DNA from: Clavelina lepadiformis
Lineage: Eukaryota; Chordata; Ascidiacea; Aplousobranchia; Clavelinidae
Reading direction: 5' to 3'
DNA: 64,000 bases
Assembly: GCF_947623445.1 (NCBI RefSeq)
Contig: NC_135241.1
Coordinates: 21,082,501 to 21,146,500, forward strand
Shown: positions 52,301 to 64,000 of the stretch, one piece after another
How positions within the stretch are numbered: position 1 is the stretch's first letter
Layout of the letters: each line of letters opens with the position of its first letter
Notes under the pieces: generated by a model
What the model was told of the DNA's origin: nothing
Seen by the model: the letters and a program-made list of their open reading frames with translations, nothing else
The model's database searches: none
Position numbers and translations under genes: made by a program

Positions 52301-55300
52301 ATAAAGTTCAACTAAACCACATAATTCTTTCAGTAAATATAAGCAATGTTCAGAAACATCTTACTTTCCAAACAACTTTTATTTTATAACCCATTACATC
52401 ATGGTAATAAGCAAACCTTTGCTTGGTTAAACTCAGCAAAGAGATGTCTGTGTTTTTCATCGTTGGAGAGGACAAGTTCAGGAAATGAAAGACTCTTCAC
52501 CAACAGAAGAGGAGCAAGAAGATCGCCGGACAACGGCCGAAACAAATGAGAAATTTCACCACTAGAGAGCAGAGCATTCCCCTCATAATTTATTACATGT
52601 ATAGTGTGATCATCTGTATCAATAAATAGGAAATTCTCGTTCAAGTTACTTGAAAAGAATTGTAGAATGTTCACTACAATTAAAGTTTTGTCTGTATTAG
52701 CTTATCTGTAGTTGTGGTCGATTTACCAGCAAGTTTGTATTGTCGTAAAAATCTTTTCTGTTTTTTCTTTTCTGGTAATTTCTTTTTAATCATTTTGTTC
52801 TGTTTTTGAGAGAAGTCCACAGTCTCTGCAAAAATAAAGGATAAAGTGTTTGGATAGGTTATTGATAAGTATTAGATATATACCATACAACTTAATATGC
52901 AGTATGTGTTCTATTTCTTTCCCAAACTAGGTCTGATAAGGTGATCACAGGACTTTTCAGACTAAGCCTTCCAATATTAGCATCAGTAAATTAGACATAA
53001 TAATCACAGATACTAGGACAAATCCTGACCCAAATGCCAAATTAATGTTACAGCAAAAATATCAGCTGCCATCAGTAGTCACGTACAGTGTGCTCTTGAC
53101 TGTCCATTTATAATTCATAACAAGATGTACCTGGCCAGTTTGGACGAGTTTCAACCGGTTTCATCTGGTTAAAGTCTGAGTAGACATTACTAACTTCATC
53201 TGGGTTTAGGTGGTTGAAACCAGGGGGTGGAGGGACTATCTTTAAAAGGTTGGAGTAAGATTGGATATGAGGATTGGACCCTGATCTCACACCCGAATAT
53301 AAATTGTGAGCTTGAGAAAAGCAAATGACCGGAAAAAATGTATGTTAAGCTTTCACCTCATAAAAATAAGCTTAAAATGTTTATCATCCTAAACCTTCCT
53401 AAACTCTTTGCTTGGTCTGTTACCAATGTTTCTCTATGCTGGATACATTCAAATTTAGCACATCATGTATTAAGGAGAAGTTTTAACTAAGTTATTCCAA
53501 ATCCTAAATCCTGTATTTCTTACACTTAGTGTTTAGCGGCACAATACTTCAGCTACTGGAAATAAACTGCAAAACATCACTTACACACAATCTACTAAAA
53601 TGTACCAGGAACATATCTAAAGCACACATGAAATCAAACTCATCAGTCTCCATAGTTCCAATGCATTGGTCAAAAACTACTTAAAATGAATTCATTTACC
53701 AGCACTTGTCTCTGACTTCCCATCACAAAGTTCAGGCTCTGTGGCTTGGTAGGGCGGGGGGAGATCTAATGGAAGTTGAGCCAGATAATTTTGATTGTGA
53801 TCTGGGGTTGCTAACTCAGGCTTTTTTTTCTGAGATTACAATTGACACTTTGGTTAAAAATCAAACACTTTCAAGTTCTGAAACACAAAAAACATTGGAC
53901 ATTTAAACCTGAAGTTTTTCTTGAACCGATCTTCGAATCTCTTCGCGCTCGTCGAGGATTGCATCATCCCTCACCAGAGTTGCAAGTTCTTTCTCAATCA
54001 AAACATCGTTAACAAAGACGTCGATGGTTGCAGATTGCGATGTGTCACACAGAAGCAGAGACACAACATTAAGACTGTCTACATCTGTATTCAAACATTA
54101 CAAGTAGAAGTAGTCTAAATAAAATTTTTCTATTGCCTTATTCAAACAACAGATGCGTACATTATAACTATTTGGGAAAACAGGAGAGGTACAAACTACG
54201 CAAGACTCGTGTCTTAGCTCCCTTGTACTCAAGTCATTACTTCTATTCATAACATGTCTGTGTTTAATGTTACTGTCACATTAAGCAACCACTAATCAAA
54301 CCTGTAACAGAGGCAACAAGTGCTTTATCACGGCAAATATCTAACATGACTTTCTTTGCCTCAAAGTCCCACGTCTCCATGTCGGCTGGCTTCAGATGAG
54401 CGAGACGGGCTCGGATCATGATTGCGGGAAGATCAAGAAATTTTGATTTCAAGAGAAATAGAGAATTAACTGGAACCGATGCCATATCGCCGTAATCAAC
54501 AAATAAGACCTTTACAAATCCACCCTGTCATGACAATGTTATTACAGATAAGAATAGTTTGCAATATCTTAGTACTCCATAAAGCACACTTCTATGTTTG
54601 CAACATAAAGAGTACATAATAAGCAAACTGAAATAATTATTTATGTATGTTGTGTTGGCTTCATACCCTTGGTTCCTCTGTAATTATTGCTCTGTTCCAA
54701 TTGTTATCTCCGTGAAAAATTGTTGCACAAACTTGACCAATATGAGCCAAATGCGATGGCATCCTTAAGATAAAAATGGCATGATTCAGATAAAACTAGA
54801 CATCGGTGTCAACTTAAACATGACAATCCATCACCCACTTGTAACTTCTCGCTATTGGGTGAGTATAAACTCTTTCCAGCTCATCCATCAACTCATCAAG
54901 AGCACATGTTGTCTCTTCCCCAATGACTTGGATCATAAACGATCCTGGAGACGCAACGTAAGAGACAAAGCAGTCAAAGTAGCCCCAGTCTTGAGTCGGT
55001 ATCGTGGGGGGTTTGTAGCAAACCCCGCTGCCAACCGCGTCTATAGGGGTGATCTCGTTACTCGGTGCGGCCGGAGTTTTCTGCTCTGATGCAGATGAAG
55101 ATTGCAGACATATGTCACCTAAAAAACAGAGACCTGGCGATGGTTAAGTAGTTCTAATACTTAAAGAAATACCAAACGACAATCTGATGAGCTTGCAATG
55201 CACAGCCGCAAGATGTAACGGAGACTAAAAAGTGATATTGATGATGACAAACCATTTGCAAGAACAAGTTTATCAGCAACTCGACATATCAAGCTTTCGA

Positions 55301-58300
55301 TTGAAGGTAATCCAAGTTTTTTATAAGGAAAGTTTCGACTATAGTGCATCTGGTAGATATCCTCGAGGCTCTTGAGGACAATCCCACCCTTGAAACGTTT
55401 TAAAAGTTCCTTCAGATCATTTTCAACTTTCTTCAAGTTTGCATCAAATCGATTATCCGTCTCCGGTTGTTCGTCTGTATTGTCACCATTTTCTATAGAA
55501 CATTTCATAAATAATTGTGTTAGTAATCAAATTAACAAGCAACGAGCAGAAAGGCTTAAATTACAATGTAAATTACATAGTCAATGTTGTATCAATACAA
55601 TTTCATATGGATGAAAAAGATACCAACCACTGTCATTCATGAAACATCGTAATTTAAGGATCCAATCTCCGCTTCGATGAACTCTGCACATGCTCACACG
55701 ATCAGACATCGTTGATACAAACTCAATGACACTGAAATATCCATACTTATGCAAATCCAACTCTTTGTTGTACTTCATTTTATACAACGTTGGGAGCTGT
55801 ACAACGCACATTCCAGTCTTGTTGTCAGCTAAGAGATCAACTATCTCTTCCTGAAGTAACCTGGAGGATGGGGTGTTGTCAGCTTCAAAAATACCCAAAT
55901 CACTTAAGGTGGGTGATGGTGTCTTCCTCTCTGTGCGGTTTGATTTCTTGATGAAAGAGTTGGCAGAACATGACTTGTTACTGGGATTTGAAGTGGATGT
56001 GGTTTTTCTATTCGAGGCATTTACTTTGAAAGGTTTAAAAGCTTTTTCTGAAGACTGAGCATGCAGTCCTATTTCAGAAGTTTTAGTTACTGATACATTT
56101 GTTTCGTCAAGTTTTACATTCTCTGAAGACTTCGACGTCAACTTCTCAGCAGTATCATGCTTTGTTGCCTTTTCTGCATGACACCTTGAAGTAGCATTTT
56201 GTCGCTGCATTTGAGGTCGATTTTTTTGATCTGATCTTTTGTGGGAATTGCTTTGTTGTCGTCTTAAAGGGATCAGTATCTCTCTGTTTGACACAGTAGC
56301 AGTTTTTTTGATCTTATCAGCTTTGTCTGACCAGTCAACGTTTTCAAGTGCTTGAAAATTTGAGACAGAGCTACCATGTGTGGCCGGCAGCACTTCATTC
56401 TTAACAGAAGTGCTGCATACTGTTGTTGTCGAATTTTTGCAAGTTGTAGTTATTGGTGAACCAGATGATCCTGATGAGATAGCAGTAGTTATTGTTTTAA
56501 TTGCCATGGTCGGTCTTATAGCAGTTGTTGTACACAGAAAATTGGATGAACAAGTGTTATTTTCTTGACAAGATGCTAACGTTGCAGCCGACTGTTTAAG
56601 AATGACTTTATTCTCAACAAGGTTTTTATACATAAGGACACTCTTCGCAGGATAAATATAAAGATTATTCCCATTTCTCTCTTTTCTTCCATACTCCAAC
56701 CTTGCAACATCTGGCATCTTTAAAATGTACGCCTGAATGTTTTTCAATTCCTCTGGTTCAAGATTCGATTGGTTAGCATCTTTATAGAGATCAGGTAGCT
56801 TGGTCAAAGAGATGCCGTCAGGATGAGCTTTAACCAATCGTAGGATTCCATTCTTTAAAAATGCTGATGGCCAAACATTTTGACGTGGTCTTTGCTTTGA
56901 TGATGATGCCTTACCTCTAGGAGCAGGAGCAAGCAAACTGGGACACTGTTTCGAATTCTTCTGTTTTTGAACCATTTTCAAGATGTGCTTTGTAGAATTG
57001 TTTGCAATTGGGTGAAATACAAGCTGATTGTTATTTAGCGCAATGTACAAGACGTCTGTAAGACTTCGTGCAAAATCCATTACGTTGAAAAACCCAAACT
57101 TTCGATACGGGATTGGGTTTGACATCATTGCCTTATAATCGCTCTCCAATTGCGACGGTGTCAGACCTAAAATAAATTATAAATAGGAAAGGTATGGGCA
57201 AGCGTTAAAAAAGTTAAACTTAAATCCAAAAATAGTTGTCAGCAAGTGGATATAGTGATAAAGCAGATACTGTCGAAAATGTACGAAAAATTTGTCGCTA
57301 ATTACGATGGAGGTCGCAGCGACTGTTTCATCAGTTTGAAGCCAAGCTGATGACTGGCATTTCAATGAAGTGTAGTAGAAGTCATAGGTTGGCTCTGGAT
57401 GAAATATGACTTTGCAAACAGGCAACCAGTTGCAAGCGTTACTTATTTTCAGCAAAATAATGTCACAAGATGGAAAATGACAGTTGCTAGATGTCTAATG
57501 CTTTGTCTTAATGGCAAATATTTGTGTTTAGCGGCTGTGCTACATGTTATCATCATGTTTACTTCTATTATTCACCATTAAAAAAATTCTTACAGGCAGG
57601 CCTGTTATTACCATCGCATGATATGTTTTAAAATTTGTCTTGAATATATACAGTCAGACCTTGTTAATCCGGATCCCGAAAAACTGAAATCCCTGTTATC
57701 CGACAAAAAACTGCCGGAAACGGATTTCTTCCTATGCATTTTACCCTTTTAATCCGAAAACCCAGCTGTCTGACCCGACAAAAAAGTTTTGGAACAAATG
57801 TGCTAAATCAATAGCAGTAAAATCCGATAAACTGGATTTTTAAGAGTGAAGCGAAAATGATCACGATTGTCCTAGATAGAGCAGTTAGTTAACGAAAAGA
57901 ATAGCCGACTGTCTAAGCATAATAATGTTGCAATTTCACTCTTTAATCTCCTACGCACAATAGTTAACGAAAACAATAGCCGATACAAAACAAAATCATA
58001 ATTTTATTTTAGTTGCTGTCCAGCCAGAAAGTCAGTACTTTGAAGTGGAGTAAGGTGCATACCAATTTTTGAACAATGTGCTGCATTTGCAAGATTGATT
58101 GATTTTTCGCTTTCCGATAATCCGGATACCCCGCTACACCGAAATGTTGTGGTCCAGATGAACGATGTCTGACTGTACATTTATACATTTAATGACAAAA
58201 AAGTGTAATTTGTGGTCAACTATTTCTAGCATTTGACCCTCAATCGATGTGAAACAAAATCAGTACAACATGCCACAACATGTCAAAGAGAATGTAATGT

Positions 58301-58446
58301 ACCAACCAACAACAAATTAAGATTTTACATAACTCAAAGCAAAATAACAACATCATACAAAGTAACTACTCACCATTCGGAGCAGAAATGAGCAAACTCC
58401 GAATCACTTTTCTCACTTCCTCTTTCTCCGCAACCAAATCAGACAT
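49352..58446 (-). CDS. TDRD5: TDRD5-like LOTUS and Tudor protein
   Basis: Germline RNA-granule protein; vertebrate TDRD5 acts in piRNA-linked transposon silencing and spermatid chromatoid bodies. Seventeen exons join in frame: 58446-58374, 57166-55628, 55492-55253, 55118-54839, 54763-54667, 54524-54302, 54084-53909, 53829-53700, 53280-53131, 52825-52727, 52673-52417, 52177-51937, 51828-51643, 51476-51374, 51193-51078, 50010-49839, 49718-49352, for 1,482 residues. LOTUS/OST-HTH 1 is at about 5-95 (VRKVIRSLLISAPNGLTPSQ, PYRKFGFFNVMDF), LOTUS 2 at about 123-200 and LOTUS 3 at about 460-530; a fourth similar unit lies at about 530-593 (PYKKLGLPSIESLI). The extended Tudor domain spans about 635-845, with VKVLFVDYGDMASVPVNSL as the core. 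The long C-terminal part is unassigned and ends Cys/Pro-rich. The start of exon 12 is ambiguous (52177 or 52165). Intron 1 holds a Tigger-like MITE. Confidence 0.88.
50177..50430. mobile_element. hAT-like MITE in TDRD5 intron 15, first of pair
   Basis: Ends CAGCGCTGCAAACTCAA and TTGAGTTTAAGTCTGCAGCCCTA are imperfect inverted repeats. Flanks GTATTGGG and ATATTAGG match at six of eight positions. The interior is rich in CAAGTTGA/TTGAGTT motifs. Confidence 0.65.
50447..50882. mobile_element. hAT MITE in TDRD5 intron 15, second of pair
   Basis: Ends CAGTCCTTCACAACC / GGTTGCAAAGCACTG are inverted repeats. Flanks TTCTAGAA (50439-50446) and TTTTAGAA (50883-50890) match at seven of eight positions, as expected for a hAT insertion. 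The left target duplication begins on the base after the right duplication of the neighbouring element. Confidence 0.75.
57651..58175. mobile_element. Pogo/Tigger-like MITE in TDRD5 intron 1
   Basis: Starts CAGTCAGACCTTGTTAATCC after TATA and ends GATGTCTGACTG before TA. Shares with the element at 3281-4215, in reverse orientation, the strings GGAAACGGATTTCTTCCTAT, ATAATTTTATTTTAGTTGCT and GCAAGATTGATTGATTTT. It is about 400 bp shorter in the middle. Confidence 0.85.
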
Positions 58447-61400
58447 TTTAAGATATAAGTGTAAGTTTCACGTAAGTGTAATATTTCAAAGAAATTTCTT
58501 GAGCCGAACACCCCTTTTACTTATCACGAACTCTCTATTGCATAAAACATCAAATCTGAAGGTAAATTATATAACATAAGCAAAGAACCAGCTTAAAATT
58601 CAAACTATACAAACATGAAATGTAGCTGTTGAAAAGCCCAGACTAATTAAAAGCAAAGCTTAGCAAAATTAAGTATCCAATTCCTAGTTGGCCACTTGGG
58701 TTGGGACGAGTGGAATCTGAGGCCGAATATTGGCCTACTTTCTATCGTACCAAGCCCGAGTAATTGTCTGCGTATTCAGCAAAAGCCATTTAAATAAATA
58801 CAATTTAAAACCTGTATTTACTCACATATAAGCACCCTTTTCAAGACAAAAATATCAGGCCAAACAAAGGGAGGGACTTATAAGCCAGATATAAAGTCTG
58901 GTCAAAACCGAAACCGTCTCATTAGCCGAATTACGATTAGTGCAATAAACAGTGCACCTCTGCGTCTTTAAAATTTCAAATTAAAGTCGGTTTTTCATGT
59001 TGTTGACCGCCAACATAATTGAAATGCTTTTGGCTGACTTTAAAGTTCCCTTATTTAAAACGCAGCGTTCTTACCATATTAATGTTTAGGTTTGGCACAT
59101 TGTAAATATTGATGAAAGTTTTTTGCAACTTTACGATTTAACTTATCTACTTTGCGAAAAAATGTAGATGGTTTATTATGGTTACTTATTCACGCTTAGA
59201 AGTGTCTCGCTCGGTAGATGTTTCGTCCTTGTTTAAAACGAACATTGTAATATAAACAATACCTCCGTGGGAATGCAGTTCAATCTTTCCCGGTACAAAG
59301 CGTCTTGTGTTGGCTATACTAGGCCCTGCTTGTCATTTCACTATGGATGTTATAGAAAAGAACAACCACAATGCATTGCATAATGGCAATGGAAAACATA
59401 TTCTGCTGTTTGTGCAGCTTAACGATTTGCAACTGTGCCAAATTACCTTGTCTTTAAAAGCGAAGTAAATCAGAGGAAATAAAACCAGATGTGATAAATC
59501 GTATTTTACCACACGGTTATCTGGTTAATAGGGCATCTCATCGGAACGCTATACAGCACTAAGATAATACCTCAAGAGGGCTAGACTAATGACCGACCAA
59601 ACGTAATAAGTCTTGTGTAAAAATGGCAATACAGTACAGATTTTTTGGTTTACTTTAGTCATGAGAGGTGAGAGTTTAAAATAATTTAGTCTTAAGCAAA
59701 AAATGCGATTTTAAGTTGAAAAATAGCATTTATTTCATTTCAAAGCTTAGCTTAGTAATTTAATCCTAAGAAGTGAGAGTTTGGGTAAGAGGAGATTAGT
59801 TTTAGGTTAATTTAGACTTTGGAAAAATTAGTACGCCATTATAAGTCGAAAATTAGCATACAATTCAATTTATGGGGTATAAAGGTATGAAAAATTGCAA
59901 ATCAACAGTGAAACATAATATCACATAAGTTAATGTGACCTCATTAACAAGCACAGGGTGGTATAAATCCTGGCACACGGGCCGCATGTGGCCCGCGAAC
60001 TGATGTTATGCGGATCGCAAATACTTCTGGAATTTTGGTATGCTGTATTTTCCAGTGCAAAACCCACAGTTGTTAAAATACACTCAAGTTTTACTTAAAT
60101 AGGTTACATTAGCCACAGCTTGAGATAAGTCGCACATCGCAAGTCAATACGTGATTGTGGGATGATAAAGCCTTTTTACGGCTAACACAGTATAATGTGG
60201 CAAAACATAGCCTACATGCGACGATTTTAACCTTTTAATACTTCAATAAACGGCGGCCGGTAAAGTAAGCGTCTACGCCTACTTCACTTCAAATAAGCGT
60301 CTACTTCAGCCACCGTTTACCAAAGTAAGAAAAGACCAATTGTGTAACCGGCAGCCGGTGAAATAGATGTGTAATGGAATGAGTTGTATATGGTAGCTGA
60401 ACTTGACAGTTTGACCCACTTCACTACAATGTTTGCTTGTTGAAATGTTTATTGCGGGTGATGATAGGCTATACGAGTCTCATAAGGTCGTTGTCTGCTT
60501 TTCTCACCCACAGACTTAATTGTTCACCTTAACGAATTATTGTCTTGTGAAGATGACAACAAAGTTGTCTATCTTGACACTGAACTTCTTCAAATTGGAT
60601 TCACAATTGTTACACAGGAATGACAACTGTATATACTGATTATATTGAACCTTCTTTGAACGATTACATTTTAACAGAACATTGGCACAGCAAAAGCATA
60701 AAAACCTCCATGTTACAGCGTTGATCGTAATAGCAATAATGAATGAAAAACTCACGCAGTATAGGCAGGCACAACATTTATGTCACGACTTTAGAACAGA
60801 AAACATGATGTCATTTGCACAACATGCGCCGATCATCACAGATGCTACCTTAATTTAAATTCCCAATACCGGTATCCTAGAAGGAAAAGTTGACAATGTC
60901 CAAACGCTCATTTTTATTCTAGGCTATAACAAAATGGGCCAAATTCACATTATCTGCACACGCATTTTAGAAATGTCGCAATGCAGACTACAGCAGCACT
61001 AGCCTAGACAAAGGTTAACCATTAGGCTACAGCCTATCGCGTCATCGGAAGGCTGGTAGTTTTAAGTTACCGTAGCCTGCCAAGGCCAACTGGCGCAGGA
61101 CTCAGACTCAGACACTGGCATGCTTTAGTCTCACAAAGACACAAACCACACAAAAGAGCTTCAACTCCCCAAGGACCCAAGGAATGTTCATTACGTCCCC
61201 TCGCGCGCCAAATTGTTTCGAACTACCAGGTTTTCTTTAGACATCTTATCATCCGGTTTATCAATGGGTTAGTTAAAAGAATACAAAATGTCTATCAATT
61301 TTGATTTGTCGGTTACCATTATCTTTTGCAAGACTTACACAAGCTTTATTATGTTATCACATAAATTTTTACATCACATGGAGGTCCAGGTAATATTTTT

Positions 61401-62063
61401 TATTGCGCCACCTCAGCTAAAAATAAGAATATTATTATTATGATGATTATTCCAATGTTATACTGTGATAGTGTAGCTTATAATTTTTAAACCAGAGAAT
61501 GCTAAAAGCTTTGAGTGGAAACTATATTGTGACCTCTTGTTTGACTGGCAATAATGCTTTTTCAGTTAGCAGATAGTAGCTTTACCTAACTCTATATCTA
61601 GTGTTGAAGTTTCTCACCAGGAGTGCGAGTTAACTTTTTAAGAGGTGCGAAACCTAGGGAGAGGTAGTTATTTGGATCCCAAAATGTTAAAGTTTTGTTA
61701 GCCGAAAGCCACAATTAATACAGGCAAGGAGTACGACAAGACATCAAACTTTGTAGAGGTGCGAGTAAAAAAGGTGGGAAACGGTATTAGTGGTATAGTT
61801 TATCAGAGATGGAGAGACTCGAGTATGACTGAAGTCAGGTTTTTGTGGAGACTTGACTTGTGTTAATGCATAAATTTCAGTTGACTTGGCTCTAATCACA
61901 ATCCAAATTACTTTAACTTGTCATAGAATGGGTTGGTTAATCGTGAATTGCTTTAAAAAAAATACAGTTGTGACGAATAACTCAGTGCATCACATGACCA
62001 GTACATTACATCACCGGAGGATGTTCAGAGTTCAGACAGCCGCATGTCGATAATGTCAAACCC
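58447..62063. other. Upstream region of TDRD5, no gene seen
   Basis: About 3.6 kb without a recognised exon. It holds a hAT-like scrap at about 59977-60012 and a third, diverged copy of repeat family X at 60413-60800. The TDRD5 promoter should lie at the left end; no element is assigned. Confidence 0.4.
60413..60800 (-). repeat. Repeat family X, copy 3 (diverged)
   Basis: Aligns to 13670-14024 with substitutions throughout and an insertion of about 60 bases near 60545-60620. Shared landmarks are GAAATGTTTATTG, TATATTGAA, AGAACATTGG(T/C)ACAGCA and GATCGTAATA. Confidence 0.8.
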
Positions 62064-62824
62064 TTAAGGCTGGTTTACACTGAAGGCAACGAAAGCGACA
62101 CAAACTTTATTCCGTCAGATGCGCGAATAAAGATGGTTTACAATACGTGCGAAAGACGCAAACAAAATACTTATTTGTTGTTAAACGTAAGCGGCGTAAA
62201 TCATAAGCCAAGTACCATACTGTAGGCTACAGTGGTAGACACAGGAAATGTATGAACTTTATAAAACTTCGAAATAAACGGCTTTGCGGAAAATATATAA
62301 ACAAAGAAGGGATATTGTTTGCACTGCGGTTTATTTAAGCTAAGCTTAAACAGTAAAGTCAATTTGAGTTTATCCAATTTCGGTAAGGTGAGATAAATTT
62401 GATGTGGCAGTATGACACAAGTTGTAGTATTGCCATAAAGGGGGTAGCTTTGTCTATATATCCAGACCGTGTACAGTCGTGCATTGTGTGTCACAGTCTT
62501 TTGTGACTGCTTGTTAGTTGCTACTCCATTCTGTTGCCAGAAAGAATAGCTACGTCGTCCATTTTATCTCAGCATGTGAATATAAGCTGTGATACTAGCT
62601 CTAGCACATCATTCATCAAATTGCAAAACACAAAACCACCCACATGCTGACAAGAAGGAAATTGATTGCAACAGCCAAGGTCTTGACTTTGCCTATCTAT
62701 ATAAACTAGGTCAGGATGTCTATCACTGTCTTTTTGTGATAACTATCATATCCCACTAATATTACTATATTGCGAAATAAAATAGCTTTCTTCTGTTCAT
62801 TTTCTGCGTAGGAATATAATCGGG

Positions 62825-62912
62825 TCTAATGCACAACCAAATGACGTCACAATTTGAGTAGCTGGGGTCTAAAATACAGATGCATCCTGTGCTTGTGCAC
62901 TTCTACACTAGA
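62825..62912. mobile_element. Small MITE with CRE-like core, copy 2
   Basis: Core AAATGACGTCACAATTTGAG matches 21600-21619, as does the right end CTTGTGCACTTCTACACTAGA. The left end has lost a few bases of the inverted repeat. Lies inside the PIF/Harbinger element, 13 bases before the nested hAT element. Confidence 0.7.
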
Positions 62913-62925
62913 CCGACATAATCTA

Positions 62926-63428
62926 CAGAGGTGGGCAGTCGGTACTTTGAAAGTACAGTCGGTAACGGCACCGGTACTTGGCAAAAAATATACCGACGGT
63001 TCCGATATTCGATACTATTTTTAAAAAGTAGTTCGGTACTCGGTACTTTTTGTGTAAAAGATGCTGCTGCAAATACCATGTTTGCTGCTAGTATGCCCCC
63101 GGCGAAGGTTACTCCAGGTCAAAACATATGTGACGTTAATCGCTTGCAATTGGACTTGACATTTCTAGATTAAAAAAGATCAACAGAAGCTAAAATTAGT
63201 ATTAAGGATTAATTACTTTAACATTTTTATTTGAAAATGTACCTGTTAAAATTTTGAAGTTATCACGTAAAAAGTACCGAGTATCGGGACCGACTGAAAT
63301 TTCTTGAAAAAAGTAATACGGTACAGAGATTCGGTTCTTTTTCTCAAAAATACCAACAGTATCGGTAGCGAAATAGTACCGCGGTACAGTAATTCGGTAC
63401 TATATGACCGCGGTACTGCCTACCTATG
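62926..63428. mobile_element. hAT element, perfect 8-bp target duplication
   Basis: Ends CAGAGGTGGGCAGT and ACTGCCTACCTATG are imperfect inverted repeats, flanked by identical ATAATCTA at 62918-62925 and 63429-63436. The interior of 503 bp repeats CGGTACTT / GGTACCG-type motifs on both arms. Non-autonomous. Confidence 0.9.
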
Positions 63429-63768
63429 ATAATCTATATACGACACCCTGCTTCGGAAGCCTATAGAACTATTTAATCCAACTTCGCCCTCTGAAATATA
63501 GGCTATTAGTCCTAAAATATAGTTGTAATTGCAAAACATTAGAATAATAACTGTGCATATAAAATGAAAACGCCTTGGCGGTCACATCGCTACGGCCTAA
63601 TAGCTTTCGATTTTCGCGCGAATCCGATCTCTGTTGCTCCTCCATCAACCCAGACGCGAAGCTCGTGAAGGCCAACGCGAAGTTTTGGGGAAGCTTCAAC
63701 GTTTCTTAAACAAACAAAGAAATTTCGCGTCGCTTGCTTCGATCGTGCTCAGTGTAAACGGGCCTTTA

Positions 63769-64000
63769 TGCTACAGAAATAATCAAGCAAACAACACGGC
63801 AATTACCTTGCTCTTACGCGATCTGGTAACTAACACCAAGACAGCAAGACATTTTTTCTAAGACGCTGCAGTATTCCAAGACCAAAAATGCGGTTGCTCT
63901 TTGAAAGTGAAAAATGGTATTCAATAGACGCCCTATGTGACTGGCGCCAGTAACAAGAGATAATCTGCAAGAATCCGCTTCTGGAAAGGCATCGCTCTAT
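63769..64000. other. Window end, no feature found
   Basis: Sequence right of the PIF/Harbinger element; nothing recognised. Confidence 0.4.

Larger units (their letters stand above)
62067..63765. mobile_element. PIF/Harbinger-type element with nested insertions
   Basis: Inverted ends AGGCTGGTTTACACTGA and TCAGTGTAAACGGGCCT are flanked by TTA at 62064-62066 and 63766-63768. A three-base TTA target and GGCCCGTTTACAC-like ends are typical of PIF/Harbinger elements. GCGAA-type motifs are repeated near both ends. The 1.7 kb interior has no transposase I recognise and carries a small MITE and a hAT element. Confidence 0.78.

Noticed and set aside
55873..56568. Plus-strand frames opposite TDRD5 exon 2
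   Set aside because: Shadows of the long minus-strand exon, which has full domain support.

Overview
This is a eukaryotic nuclear window, AT-rich, with intron-split genes and many short transposon relics. Protein similarity points to an invertebrate deuterostome. My best inference is an ascidian tunicate, from the orthologue set, compact introns, frequent TAGGCCTA-type motifs and strong acceptor sites just upstream of start codons that would fit spliced-leader trans-splicing. The species is not proven by sequence alone. All gene models below were spliced by eye with frame-consistent junctions.

Layout. 1-5620: no convincing gene; a ~700 bp repeat in two copies, the second interrupted by a 935 bp pogo/Tigger-type non-autonomous element. 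5661-10424 (+): SLC23-family nucleobase/ascorbate transporter, 13 coding exons. 10425-16978: gene-poor; it holds a decayed pogo/Tigger (jerky-type) transposase, a 275 bp duplicated repeat and a perfect hAT MITE. 16979-20102 (+): peroxisomal sarcosine/pipecolate oxidase-like protein (PIPOX family), 8 exons. 20103-22020: tRNA-derived SINE and a small MITE. 22071-35809 (+): SFSWAP splicing regulator, 24 exons. Its 3.1 kb intron 14 contains, on the opposite strand, a complete STPG4-like sperm-tail PG-rich repeat gene (30128-27707). 38747-37310 (-): a four-exon secreted neuropeptide precursor with four short peptides that all end in Leu-Phe before a dibasic site. 38748-43232: intergenic, with a 1,058 bp long-inverted-repeat element and a foldback fragment. 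43233-47641 (+): TMEM145 orthologue (GPR180/intimal thickness receptor-like), 14 exons. 47642-49351: repeats and a 78 bp minisatellite. 58446-49352 (-): TDRD5-like LOTUS/Tudor germline protein, 17 exons, 1,482 residues. 58447-64000: no gene found; a PIF/Harbinger element with other elements nested in it.

The genes do not form one pathway: they cover transport, oxidation, splicing, sperm/germline biology, neuropeptide signalling and a membrane receptor. The most notable items are the LF-type neuropeptide precursor, the PIPOX paralogue that has lost the covalent-FAD cysteine, the antisense STPG4 gene nested in SFSWAP, a TDRD5-like protein with four LOTUS-like repeats, and a well preserved record of transposon insertions with readable target-site duplications, including one filled/empty site pair inside the window.
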